From: Acidimicrobiia bacterium
Lineage (GTDB): Bacteria; Actinomycetota; Acidimicrobiia; IMCC26256; BP-133
Reading direction: 5' to 3'
Assembly (NCBI GenBank): GCA_025934385.1
Contig: JAICYE010000024.1
Span: 1-12,040, forward strand
Length of the DNA stretch: 12,040 nucleotides
The notes beneath the pieces were generated by a model. The model searched no databases. It saw only the letters and a list, made by a program, of their open reading frames with translations, and was not told the origin of the DNA. Position numbers and translations under genes: made by a program. Within the stretch, counting starts at the first letter, position 1; every line of letters begins with the position of its first letter. Positions 1-7,210 of the stretch are shown here, piece after piece.

Positions 1-62
1 CCGGCGCCCCTCCCCAGGACCGGCCGACCAGGAACGGTGATCTCGCCTTCCTACACCTCGGC

Positions 63-497
63 CTACGCCTTGGCCAGCTGCCCCCGCATGGCGCCCTTGG
101 GGAACTCGGCGGTGTGGATGTTCACGTAGTACCCGGCGGGATTGGCCAGGATCTGCCCGATCACGGTGTGGTCGGCCGGCACGCAGCCCTTGTCGCCGGT
201 CTTCTGGACGTCAAAGGTGACGACCGGCGGGCCGGCCACGCCCTTGGCCCCGGCGTGGATGTGGGCCGCCGTCGGCTTGCTGATCCCCGTGTAGGTCAGC
301 TGGTAACAGACGGTGTTGGCGGCGTCGTCGAGCGTGATGGCGGCCGTGCCCTTGGCATCGGCCGGTCCCGGCGGCGACGTCTCCTGCGGCCCGGTCATGT
401 CGGCCCGCAGGTTGGTGGTGGCGGCGTGCGCTGCCGGCAGCGTCAGCATCGCCGTCACGGCCAGCAGCCCGGCGGCCAGCAGTCGTCCCGTTCGCAT
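63..497 (-). CDS. Secreted CHRD-domain protein
   Basis: Predicted 144-residue exported protein. Residues 1-25 form a signal peptide: basic MRTGR, a hydrophobic core, and an AHA|A cleavage site near 25. The rest matches the CHRD domain: an early GPQETSPPGP segment, HIHAG at 79-83, and a closing YVNIHTAEFPKGAMRGQL at about 124-141. These His/Gly motifs are the family hallmark. CHRD domains occur in chordin and in many small bacterial secreted proteins, where the function is unknown; an extracellular binding role is only a guess. C64 and C105 could form a disulfide. The ATG at 497 is supported by a strong GGGGAGGG ribosome-binding site four bases upstream. The gene follows the GerMN lipoprotein gene on the same strand after 116 bases containing hairpins, so it may be a separate transcript. 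Confidence 0.88.
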   Translation of the reverse strand: MRTGRLLAAGLLAVTAMLTLPAAHAATTNLRADMTGPQETSPPGPADAKGTAAITLDDAANTVCYQLTYTGISKPTAAHIHAGAKGVAGPPVVTFDVQKTGDKGCVPADHTVIGQILANPAGYYVNIHTAEFPKGAMRGQLAKA

Positions 498-519
498 TCG
501 GCCCTCCCCTGGCGACGGA

Positions 520-539
520 TTCGCGGTCGCAGACGCGAA
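520..539. promoter_or_regulatory. Inverted repeat upstream of the CHRD gene
   Basis: TTCGCG (520-525) and CGCGAA (534-539) form a perfect 6-bp inverted repeat with an 8-base spacer. It ends 22 bases before the ATG of the CHRD gene. The size and position would fit an operator or a leader hairpin. Which, if either, cannot be decided from sequence. Confidence 0.3.
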
Positions 540-566
540 GACGACGGCGACTCTACCGCCGTCTTC
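537..566 (-). terminator. Possible hairpin terminator after the GerMN gene
   Basis: GAAGAC (537-542) plus GGCG (546-549) pair with CGCC plus GTCTTC (557-566), leaving a 3-base bulge and a 7-base loop. The hairpin lies about 50 bases past the stop of the GerMN lipoprotein gene on the minus strand and upstream of the CHRD gene. There is no T run, so intrinsic termination is uncertain. It overlaps the neighbouring inverted repeat by three bases. Confidence 0.3.
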
Positions 567-613
567 CTGGGAGCTACCCCGGCGGGGTGGCTTGCAATCA
601 GGCTTCGGATGCT

Positions 614-1222
614 CTAGCCGCTGGGGACGGGCGCCAGCGTGGCGTAGTCGTCCCGCGACACGGAGTCGGTGGTGACGGCGCCGTCCCCCCGGAGGACGCC
701 GACGGGACTCCCGTCCAGCGTGAAGCTGGCCCGGCCGACGCCGGGGAGGCCGGTGACGGTCGAGACGATCTGGGCCAGGGCCAGGATCTGGTCCCGGCCG
801 GCGATCTCGGTGAACGGCTGGCCGAGGTCGACGGTGGCGATGCCTCCGCTCACGCCGCTCGACTTCACCAGCCCCTGAGCCAGCAGGGCCGTCCGCAGCC
901 CGAGTTGCACCTCGGTGGCCGTCGGGCCGGCCTCCAGCGCCTCGAGCACCGACTCCACCGACACGGGCGCCGGCAACTCCCGCTGCACGGGCGCCAGCCG
1001 CTCCCCCTGGACCAGGAAGATCGTCGCCTTTTCGGTCGGGGCGACCTGCAGCGTGGTCACGGTGGCCGACGGCGCCTGGCCGAGCAGGTCGAACGGTACC
1101 GATCCCGGCGCGGCCAGGATGGCGTGGTCGTCGGACGGGATCCCGCAGGCGGTAGCGGTCAGCGCCACGGCGGCGACGACGAGCCCGGCGGCCGACCTCC
1201 GGAAGTCAGGGCGCCGCCTCAC
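614..1222 (-). CDS. GerMN-domain lipoprotein (LpqB-like N-terminal part)
   Basis: 202-residue protein with a basic N-terminus (RRRPDFRR), a hydrophobic stretch at about 11-25 and a Cys at 26 in ATAC|G. This reads as a lipoprotein signal, so the product is probably anchored outside the membrane. Residues about 55-190 fit a GerMN (sporulation/germination) domain: a TIFLVQGERLAPVQREL strand region, then VESVLEALEAGP, a GGIATVDLG strand, and ALAQIVSTVTGLPGVGRASFTLDG. The start is GTG at 1222, overlapping the kinase stop as GTGA, so the two are translationally coupled. A GerMN lipoprotein directly after a histidine kinase recalls LpqB after MtrB in actinobacteria, where LpqB modulates MtrB. This copy lacks the LpqB beta-propeller. 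A role in tuning the upstream kinase is inferred. Confidence 0.8.
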   Translation of the reverse strand: MRRRPDFRRSAAGLVVAAVALTATACGIPSDDHAILAAPGSVPFDLLGQAPSATVTTLQVAPTEKATIFLVQGERLAPVQRELPAPVSVESVLEALEAGPTATEVQLGLRTALLAQGLVKSSGVSGGIATVDLGQPFTEIAGRDQILALAQIVSTVTGLPGVGRASFTLDGSPVGVLRGDGAVTTDSVSRDDYATLAPVPSG

Positions 1223-2823
1223 GACGGCGAACTCTCCGGAACGGGCAGCGGCATCCCCGCCGGCCCGTATTCCACCAGCGGCAGTTCGACCACGAACCGG
1301 GCGCCGCCTCCGACCCGCTCCTCGACCCAGACGTGGCCGTGGTGCAGCCGGGCGTGCTCGGCCACCAGCGACAGGCCGAGGCCGGTCCCGTCGCCCGCTC
1401 CCGGTCGGGCCGACGACTCGCCCCGGGCGAAGCGCTCGAAGATGTGGTGCCGCTCGTGCTCCGGGACGCCGGGGCCGCGGTCCTCCACGGCGAACCGCAC
1501 CACCGAGTCGTTGCCCGCCACGATGAGCGCGGTCGGCCCGCCGGCGTACCGGTCGGCGTTGTCGAGCAGGTTCACCAGCATCTGGCTGACCCGGCGGGGG
1601 TCGACCATGGCCTCCTTGGGGGCGCCCGGCTCGACCCCGAGTGGCACCGCCGCCCGACCCGTCGACGCCAGCACCGACCGGGCGAAGCGGTCGGGCTCGA
1701 CCAGCTCCCGCTCCAGCCGGGCCGTCCCCGACTCCAGCCGGGAGATCTCGAGCAGGTCGAGCACCAGCTTCTGGAAGCTCTCGATCTGCTGATCCAGCAC
1801 GTCGAGAGCGGCCGCCGCCTCCTCCGGCGAGTGCCGGCGCCGGCGCACGATGTTCACCGCCGAGCCGATGGCCGCCAGCGGCGTCCGCAGCTCGTGGCTC
1901 ACGTCGGAGGCGAAGCGGGCCTCGCGGGCGATGCGGTCCTGCAGGGCGTCGACCATCTCGTTGAACGAGGTGATCAGGGGGGCCAGGTCGGGGTCGCCCT
2001 TGGCGTCGAGGCGGGTGTCGAGGGCGCCGTGGGAGATCCGGGACGCCGCGGTGGCCACGCCGCCCAGCGGGCGCAGCACCCGGCTGCTGGCGTAGCGGCC
2101 GACGGCCGCCCCGACGAGGGCGGAGATGGCCGCGCCCAGGGCCAGCGCCCGGGCCAGCAGCGACAGCGACCGCTCGAGCTCGGCCATGGGGGAGAACTCG
2201 AAGTAGAAGGCGTCGACCGCCGGCAGCGGCACGCCCACCGCCACCTGGGGGTCGCCGTCGAGGGAGAACCGCTGCCGGCCGACGCTGCCGGCCAGGACGG
2301 CCTTGCGCAGCGAGGCCGGCACGGCGTTGGGGCCGATGCCGACCTTGCTGGCGAACCACCGTCCCTGGTACTGGAGCACGGCCACCGACCCCGAGCTGGT
2401 CTGGAGCGAGGCGAGGATCGTGGGGACGTCGGGGTCGGGCGTGCGCAGCACCGACCGGGCGAGCCGGGCGTTGACGTAGGCCTGGCGGAGGGCCGTGCTC
2501 TGGCGCTGCTTTATGAGGTAGCTCCGCGTCAGCTCGTAGGCCATCATCGCCAGGGTCGCCGACAGGACGAGGGCGACGCAGCCGAAGGCCACGGTGGCCC
2601 GGGCCCGCAGCCCGAGCCGCGACCGCCGCCGGCGGGGCGCCAGGTCCGGCTCGGCGGCCTCGGCGGCCCCCGGCTCGGGACGCGCCGACGGTGCCGCCGC
2701 CTCCCTCGCCGCTGTCACGGAGAACCGCTCCAACCGCTCGCTCCCTTGGCGACTCCCGCCGCCCTTGTCGGGGGGACGCCCCCCATCCCCCCGGGCTCGT
2801 TGAGGTTCGGAGAAGATCGTCAC
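1219..2823 (-). CDS. Sensor histidine kinase, MtrB-like (HAMP-HisKA-HATPase)
   Basis: Membrane-bound two-component sensor. A basic RRRRSRLGLRAR precedes the first membrane segment (about 75-97). An extracytoplasmic sensor of about 120 residues follows, then a second segment (about 222-245) and a HAMP linker (246-297). The HisKA box is FASDVSHELRTPLAAIGS with phospho-acceptor H310. The ATPase domain has its N box at NLLDNADRYA (418-427), G1 DRGPGVPE (448-455), FERFARG, and G2 DGTGLGLSL (478-486). All catalytic motifs are intact. H-box and dimer-helix wording (LLEISRLESG) resembles actinobacterial MtrB. The start is uncertain: GTG 2823 lies before low-complexity sequence with poor ribosome-binding signal, while GTG 2718 (VTAARE) has GGAG upstream and is an attractive alternative. 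No response regulator is adjacent, so the partner lies elsewhere. Confidence 0.93.
   Translation of the reverse strand: MTIFSEPQRARGDGGRPPDKGGGSRQGSERLERFSVTAAREAAAPSARPEPGAAEAAEPDLAPRRRRSRLGLRARATVAFGCVALVLSATLAMMAYELTRSYLIKQRQSTALRQAYVNARLARSVLRTPDPDVPTILASLQTSSGSVAVLQYQGRWFASKVGIGPNAVPASLRKAVLAGSVGRQRFSLDGDPQVAVGVPLPAVDAFYFEFSPMAELERSLSLLARALALGAAISALVGAAVGRYASSRVLRPLGGVATAASRISHGALDTRLDAKGDPDLAPLITSFNEMVDALQDRIAREARFASDVSHELRTPLAAIGSAVNIVRRRRHSPEEAAAALDVLDQQIESFQKLVLDLLEISRLESGTARLERELVEPDRFARSVLASTGRAAVPLGVEPGAPKEAMVDPRRVSQMLVNLLDNADRYAGGPTALIVAGNDSVVRFAVEDRGPGVPEHERHHIFERFARGESSARPGAGDGTGLGLSLVAEHARLHHGHVWVEERVGGGARFVVELPLVEYGPAGMPLPVPESSPS
2770..2795. repeat. GC-only dyad element, copy A
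   Basis: G6, a 3-base spacer, C6, AT, then C6 and G3. The first two blocks form a perfect 6-bp hairpin with an ACG loop. It resembles similar blocks at 6054-6079 and 11189-11213. It lies in the doubtful N-terminal part of the histidine kinase frame, which supports the view that this part may be untranslated leader. Confidence 0.35.
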
Positions 2824-2853
2824 ACACCGTGAGGGTCGCTGCCTGGACGCCCG

Positions 2854-3684
2854 CTACGAATCGCCCCCGGCGGAAAAGGTAGCCACCACGGCGTCGGACA
2901 GCGCGGGCCAGGCCTCGGCGGCCCACGGCCCGAAGTCCCGGTCGGTCACGCAGGCGCAGGCCAGACCGGCCGCCGGGTCGACCCACAGGAACGTCCCCGA
3001 CCGGCCGAAATGCCCGAAGGTGCGGGAGGAGTTGCGCCGGCCCGTCCAGTGCGGCGACTTCCCGTCCCGCAGCTCGAAGCCCAGCCCCCAGTCGTTGGGC
3101 CGCTGGCGGCCGAACCCCGGGAGGACGCCGTCGAGCCCGGGAAAGGCCACGGTGACGGCCCGGGCCGCCATCGCCGCGCTCAGCACCCGGCCCGGGGCGA
3201 GGAGCTCCCGCCCGAGCGCCAGCAGGTCGCCGGCCGTCCCCCCGGCTCCCCAGGCGGGGTGGCCGGCGATCCGGGGGCGGGTCATGCCGAGCGGGTCGAG
3301 CACCGCTTCGGTGGCGTAGGCCTCGAACGGTATCCCCGCCCGGGCGGCCACCAGCTCGCCGAGCAGCCCGAATCCGGCGTTGGAGTAGATCCGGCGCCGG
3401 CCGGGGGCGGCCAGGCGGGCGCCGTCGAGCCCGAGCCCCGAGGCGTGGGCCAGCAGGTGCTCCACGGTCGATCCCTCGGGGCCGGCGGGGTCGTCGAGGC
3501 GGAGCGTCCCCTCCTCCACCGCCACGAGGACGGCCGTCGCCGTCAGCAGCTTCGTCACCGAGGCCAGCGGCCGCGGCTCGTCGAGCGGCCCGGTGCCGGC
3601 CAGGGTGGCCGACGGCGACGTCACGCCGACGGCGGCGACGCCGACGGGCCAGCATCCGACGGCGTCGAGGGCGGGCGTGGTCAT
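2854..3684 (-). CDS. Serine hydrolase, class C beta-lactamase family
   Basis: 276-residue protein without a signal peptide, hence probably cytoplasmic. It shows the three active-site motifs of the family: SxxK as SVTK at 42-45 (nucleophile S42, K45), YxN as YSN at 100-102, and HFGRSG at 225-230 in the place of the KTG box. Family wording such as VEHLLAHASGL and EAVLDPLGM is present. At 276 residues it is shorter than typical members (about 350-400) but the motifs are complete. Substrate cannot be read from sequence: esterase, peptidase and amidase members all exist. The neighbouring divergent operon handles cell-wall sugars, and Bacillus subtilis AmiE (YbbE), a muropeptide amidase of this same family, sits in a MurNAc salvage cluster. 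A muropeptide-trimming role is therefore a reasonable inference. The ATG at 3684 is chosen because SVTK then falls at the usual distance. Confidence 0.88.
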   Translation of the reverse strand: MTTPALDAVGCWPVGVAAVGVTSPSATLAGTGPLDEPRPLASVTKLLTATAVLVAVEEGTLRLDDPAGPEGSTVEHLLAHASGLGLDGARLAAPGRRRIYSNAGFGLLGELVAARAGIPFEAYATEAVLDPLGMTRPRIAGHPAWGAGGTAGDLLALGRELLAPGRVLSAAMAARAVTVAFPGLDGVLPGFGRQRPNDWGLGFELRDGKSPHWTGRRNSSRTFGHFGRSGTFLWVDPAAGLACACVTDRDFGPWAAEAWPALSDAVVATFSAGGDS

Positions 3685-3709
3685 GCCCGAATTCCATCAC
3701 GACGGGCGC

Positions 3710-3730
3710 CAGGATGAGGGCAGGATGAGG
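3710..3730. repeat. Tandem 10-11 bp repeat in the divergent promoter region
   Basis: CAGGATGAGG occurs twice back to back (3710-3719 and 3721-3730, period 11, about one helical turn). It lies in the 102-base gap between the divergently transcribed serine hydrolase and kinase genes. Side-by-side half-sites at helical spacing would suit a direct-repeat operator. No regulator gene in the window can be assigned to it. Confidence 0.35.
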
Positions 3731-3772
3731 CCCCCGCCGGCGGTGTCACTCCTCCCTGACGTTCGGCTGCGC

Positions 3773-3786
3773 TATACCAAGCTTTC
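3773..3786 (+). promoter_or_regulatory. Possible -10 box and leaderless start of the salvage operon
   Basis: TATACC at 3773-3778 stands out in very GC-rich DNA and ends eight bases before the ATG at 3787. No purine-rich ribosome-binding site precedes that ATG (CAAGCTTTC). A -10 box at this distance would place the transcript start at or next to the ATG, as in leaderless actinobacterial genes. A convincing -35 box is not visible. Confidence 0.4.
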
Positions 3787-4965
3787 ATGGGGAGTGTTGT
3801 GGCTGTCGACGGCGGGCGGAGCCGCTGCCGGGCGGCGGTGATCGGGGCCGACGGGCGCACCGGCCCGGTGGCGGAGGGCCCCGGACTCCCGGCCGGCACC
3901 GGCCCGGGGGCGGTGGACGGGATGGTCGAGGCGCTGGCCGCCACCGTGACCTCGGCCGTCGTGGCCGCCGCCGCCGCCCGGCACGAGGTCGGCCGGGTGG
4001 AGATGGTCTCGGCCGGGCTGGCCGGGCTCCTCGGCGCCCGCACCGTCGCTCCGGCCGTCGCCGCCCGGCTTCACGATCGGCTCGGCGCCGCCCGGGTGGC
4101 GCTCTGCGGGGACGTCGTCGCCGCCCACGCCGGCGCCCTGCCCGACCCCGACGGCGGCGTTGTCGTCGTGGCCGGCACCGGGGCCGTGGCCTTCGGGGCC
4201 GTCCCGGTCAAGGTGCCCGAGATCGACCGGGTGGCCGGTGGCCGTGTCGGCGCCGGGGCCACCGGCCCCACGGCCGTGGCCGGGCGGCCCGGTTCGGGGG
4301 CCGTCGGCCCGGGCGGGCACGGCCCCGGCGGAGTCGGCGTCGGCGGGGCCGGGCCCGGCGGCGGTGCCTGGACGTGCGACAGCGCCGTGGCCTGCGTCGA
4401 CGGCTGGGGCCACCTGCTCGGCGACGGCGGCAGCGGCTTCTGGATCGGCCGGAAGGGGCTCGACGCCGCCCTCCGGGCCCACGACGGCCGCAGTGGCGGC
4501 TCGCCGGTGTTGGCCCAGCTCGTCGAACGGGCCGTCGGCCCGCTCGACCACCACCCCGAGATGGCCGCCCGGCCCGGCCCCGGGCCGGTGGCGGCCATCG
4601 CCTCCTTCTCCGTGCAGGTGGCCGAGGCGGCCGCCGGTGGCGACGAGGTCGCCCGCTTCATCTGGCTGGAGGCCGCCGCCGCCCTGGCCGACTCCGCCGT
4701 GGCCTGCGCCCGGCGCCTCAACCCCAACGGCGCGGCGCCGATCGCCGTGTCCTGGGCCGGGGGACTCTTCAACGCACCGGACGGGCTGCTGCTCGAGCCG
4801 TTCCTCAGCCGCGTCCGCTCGACGTTCCCGGCCGCCGACCTCATGCCCCCCGCCGCCGACGCCCTGACCGGGGCCGCCCGCCTGGCCGCTCCCGGCACCC
4901 GGGGAGCGCTGGCGGGCCTGGTCTACGAGTCGTCGGGCCGCCGGGCGGCGCCGGTGGGCGCCTGA
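3787..4965 (+). CDS. BadF/BcrA-type N-acetylhexosamine kinase (MurNAc/GlcNAc kinase)
   Basis: 392-residue cytoplasmic sugar kinase of the ASKHA fold. The phosphate-1 loop is VVAVDGGRSRCRA with D8-G9-G10. The family motif AGTGAVAFG is at 129-137 and GWGHLLGDGGSGFWIG at about 206-221. GGLF after VSWA near the end fits the adenosine loop (residues about 322-325). This is the BcrAD/BadFG family that includes NagK-type GlcNAc kinases and clostridial MurK, which phosphorylates MurNAc and GlcNAc at C6. With MurQ and AnmK downstream, phosphorylation of imported MurNAc and/or GlcNAc is the likely job. Odd: about 60 residues between 140 and 203 are almost all Gly, Ala, Pro and Val, where relatives usually have a short connection. 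It is first in the operon; its TGA overlaps the next ATG (TGATG). Confidence 0.85.
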   Translation: MGSVVAVDGGRSRCRAAVIGADGRTGPVAEGPGLPAGTGPGAVDGMVEALAATVTSAVVAAAAARHEVGRVEMVSAGLAGLLGARTVAPAVAARLHDRLGAARVALCGDVVAAHAGALPDPDGGVVVVAGTGAVAFGAVPVKVPEIDRVAGGRVGAGATGPTAVAGRPGSGAVGPGGHGPGGVGVGGAGPGGGAWTCDSAVACVDGWGHLLGDGGSGFWIGRKGLDAALRAHDGRSGGSPVLAQLVERAVGPLDHHPEMAARPGPGPVAAIASFSVQVAEAAAGGDEVARFIWLEAAAALADSAVACARRLNPNGAAPIAVSWAGGLFNAPDGLLLEPFLSRVRSTFPAADLMPPAADALTGAARLAAPGTRGALAGLVYESSGRRAAPVGA

Positions 4966-6308
4966 TGCGGCGCCGATCGCCGCTGCTCCTGGCGCTGGTC
5001 CTCGCCTTGGGCGTGCTGCCGGGGTGCGGCGCGCTGACCCCGTCCGCCGGGGCCCGGTCGGCCAGCGGGCCGCTGCAGGTCTGGATCATGGAGCCGGGCG
5101 CCCCCGAGCTGCGGGCGTTTTTCACGTCGGCCACCGCCGACTTCGAGGCCGCCCACCCCGGGATGAAGGTGTCCGTGCAGTTCGTCCCCTGGGCCAGCGC
5201 CCACGACCAGTTCGTCACCGCCATCGGCGGCGGGCAGATGCCCGACGTCGCCGAGATGGGCAGCACCTGGACGCCGGAGTTCGCCGACATCGGCGCCCTC
5301 GAACCGGTCGACCTGTTCCATCAGATCGGCCCCGAACCGATCGGGTCCGGCGACTACCTCCGGAGCCTCGTCTACCTCCCGAGCCTCGTCGACGCGGCCA
5401 CCGTCGGCGGGAAGGTCTACGGCGTGCCCTGGTACGCCGGCGCCCGGGCGTTGATCTACCGGGCCGACGTCCTGCAGTCGCTCGGGCTGCCGGTGCCGGC
5501 CACCTGGAACGACCTCGTCACCGTCGGACGGGCCATCCGCGACCGCGCCCACATGGGCGCCTTCGGCGTGGCCGGCGACGCCGAGCACTACGTGCTGCCG
5601 ATGGTGTGGCAGAACGGCGGCGAGATCGCCTACCGGAAGGAGGGCGTCTGGCGGTCGGGGATGAGCTCGGCCGAGGCGGTGGCCGCCGTCCAGTTCTACG
5701 CCGACCTGTTCCGCACCGAGCACTTCGCCCCGGCCGGGGCGCTGTCGTGGAACGCCCGCGACGTCCGCCAGGCGTTCGGGGCCGGCGACCTCGCCATGAT
5801 GATCGGCGGAGCCTGGGACGTGAAGGCCCTGCTCGCCGCCCACCCGGAGCTGGCCGGCAAGGTCGGCACCGCCCTCCTCCCGGCCGGGCCGTCCGGCGAC
5901 CGGAGCAGCTTCGCCGGTGGCAGCCACCTCGTCGTCTTCTCGGGCACGAAGAAGGAGGCGCTGGCCCGGCGCTACATCGACTTCCTGCTCGATCCGGGCC
6001 GGGTGGCGGCCTTCACGTCCCGGATCGGTTTCCTGCCCGCCGTCCACGATTCCGGGGGGCACCCCCGAGCCCCCGGGGGCGACGAAGACCCCGGAGCCGC
6101 CGGCACCGGGACCGACCCGGTCTACCGGCCGTTCGCCGAGCAGCTCGACAGCCACTCCCGCACCTATCCGCCGACCCGGGAGTGGGGCGGGTTCGAGGCC
6201 GACGGGCTGTTCACCGCCGCCGTCCAGCAGGTGATGGCCGGGAAGCAGACGGCGGCCCAGGCCATGAAGGGCGTGGCCCGGGCCATGGACACGGCGTTCA
6301 GTGACTAG
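4965..6308 (+). CDS. ABC transporter sugar-binding lipoprotein
   Basis: 447-residue extracellular solute-binding protein of the carbohydrate (MalE-like, family 1) class. It starts MRRRSPLLLALVLALGVLPGC, with lipobox LPGC and lipidated C21. The mature part begins with a strand LQVWIMEPGAPE, then FEAAHPGMKVSVQFVPWASAHDQFVTAIGGGQMPDVAEMG, the usual first-lobe pattern, followed by VYGVPWYAGARALIYRADVLQ and DLAMMIGGAWDVKALL. It captures the sugar for the two permeases encoded next. From the operon, MurNAc, anhydroMurNAc or a GlcNAc-MurNAc type disaccharide is the best guess; the ligand cannot be read directly. Residues about 363-382 are a Gly/Pro-rich stretch encoded by a GC dyad element. Start ATG overlaps the kinase stop. 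Confidence 0.93.
   Translation: MRRRSPLLLALVLALGVLPGCGALTPSAGARSASGPLQVWIMEPGAPELRAFFTSATADFEAAHPGMKVSVQFVPWASAHDQFVTAIGGGQMPDVAEMGSTWTPEFADIGALEPVDLFHQIGPEPIGSGDYLRSLVYLPSLVDAATVGGKVYGVPWYAGARALIYRADVLQSLGLPVPATWNDLVTVGRAIRDRAHMGAFGVAGDAEHYVLPMVWQNGGEIAYRKEGVWRSGMSSAEAVAAVQFYADLFRTEHFAPAGALSWNARDVRQAFGAGDLAMMIGGAWDVKALLAAHPELAGKVGTALLPAGPSGDRSSFAGGSHLVVFSGTKKEALARRYIDFLLDPGRVAAFTSRIGFLPAVHDSGGHPRAPGGDEDPGAAGTGTDPVYRPFAEQLDSHSRTYPPTREWGGFEADGLFTAAVQQVMAGKQTAAQAMKGVARAMDTAFSD
6054..6079. repeat. GC-only dyad element, copy B, inside the binding-protein gene
   Basis: G6, CA, C5, GAG, C5, G5. The layout is nearly the same as that at 2770-2795. Here it is translated as GGHPRAPGG (residues 364-372 of the binding protein), a loop just before the conserved VYRPFAEQL helix. 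Confidence 0.35.
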
Positions 6309-6316
6309 CGGCGGCA

Positions 6317-7210
6317 GTGGGTAGCCGGTTCGACCGCCGGGTCCTGCCCTGGCTGCTGCTCACGCCGGCGCTGCTCGTCGTCTTCGGGCTCGTCGTCTAC
6401 CCCGTCGGGCGGACGGTGTGGCTGTCGTTCCGCTCCGCCGGCCTGCCCTTCCTGGCCTCGGGCCAGAGCCGCTTCGTCGGGCTCGACAACTACCGCCACC
6501 TGCTGACCGACGCCCACCTCCGGGAGGTGTTCCTCACCACCGCCGTCTTCGGCTTCGCCTGCGTGGCGGCCACGATGGCCGTCGGCCTCGCCGTCGCCCT
6601 GCTGCTGAACCAGCCGTTCCGGGGCCGGGGCCTGCTCGGCGTACTCGTCCTGCTGCCCTGGGCCGTGCCCCGGGTGGCGGCCGGGGTGGTGTGGCGGTGG
6701 ATGTTCGACGACCAGTACGGGCTCGTGAACTGGGCCCTGTCGCACCTCGGCCACGACTTCACCGGCTTCTCCTGGTTCAACGACCGGCTGCCGGCGTTCA
6801 TCGCCGTCGGTGTGGTCGTCGTCTGGCAGTCGTTCCCCTTCATCGCCCTGGCGCTGCTGGCCGGGCTGCAGTCGATCCCCCCGGAGGTGCGGGAGGCGGC
6901 CCGGATGGACGGCGCGGGCCCGCTCCAGATGCTGCGCCATGTCACGCTGCCGATGCTGCGGCCGCTGCTGCTCACGCTGATCGTCGTGTCGACCATCTGG
7001 GACTTCAAGATCTTCGACCAGGTCTACGTGATGACCGGCGGCGGCCCCTACCGGTCGACCGAGCTGGCCGCCATCACCGTGTGGCGGGAGGCGTTCGGCC
7101 GCCTTCACCTCGGATCGGCGGCGGCGCTGGCCGTGGCGCTGTTCGCCGTGCTGCTGGCCATGACGATCGCCTACGGCCGATTGGCCCGAGAAGACATGGC
7201 CCTTCGGTGA
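6317..7210 (+). CDS. ABC sugar permease, MalF/UgpA type
   Basis: 297-residue inner-membrane protein with about six membrane segments, the first at about 9-31. The cytoplasmic coupling loop carries the EAA signature EAARMDGAGPLQMLRHVTLP (193-212), which contacts the ATPase. DQVYVMTGGGPYRST near 234-248 is typical of MalF/UgpA/LacF permeases. It forms a heterodimer with the next gene product. Start GTG 6317 lies eight bases after the binding-protein stop, and places the basic RFDRR just before the first segment. The 3' end overlaps the second permease by four bases. Confidence 0.94.
   Translation: MGSRFDRRVLPWLLLTPALLVVFGLVVYPVGRTVWLSFRSAGLPFLASGQSRFVGLDNYRHLLTDAHLREVFLTTAVFGFACVAATMAVGLAVALLLNQPFRGRGLLGVLVLLPWAVPRVAAGVVWRWMFDDQYGLVNWALSHLGHDFTGFSWFNDRLPAFIAVGVVVVWQSFPFIALALLAGLQSIPPEVREAARMDGAGPLQMLRHVTLPMLRPLLLTLIVVSTIWDFKIFDQVYVMTGGGPYRSTELAAITVWREAFGRLHLGSAAALAVALFAVLLAMTIAYGRLAREDMALR

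Noticed and set aside
614..3700. A 1028-codon open frame on the minus strand
   Set aside because: Only its last 202 codons (the GerMN lipoprotein) are real. The rest is an Arg/Gly/Pro-rich shadow of the histidine kinase and serine hydrolase frames, kept open by high GC.
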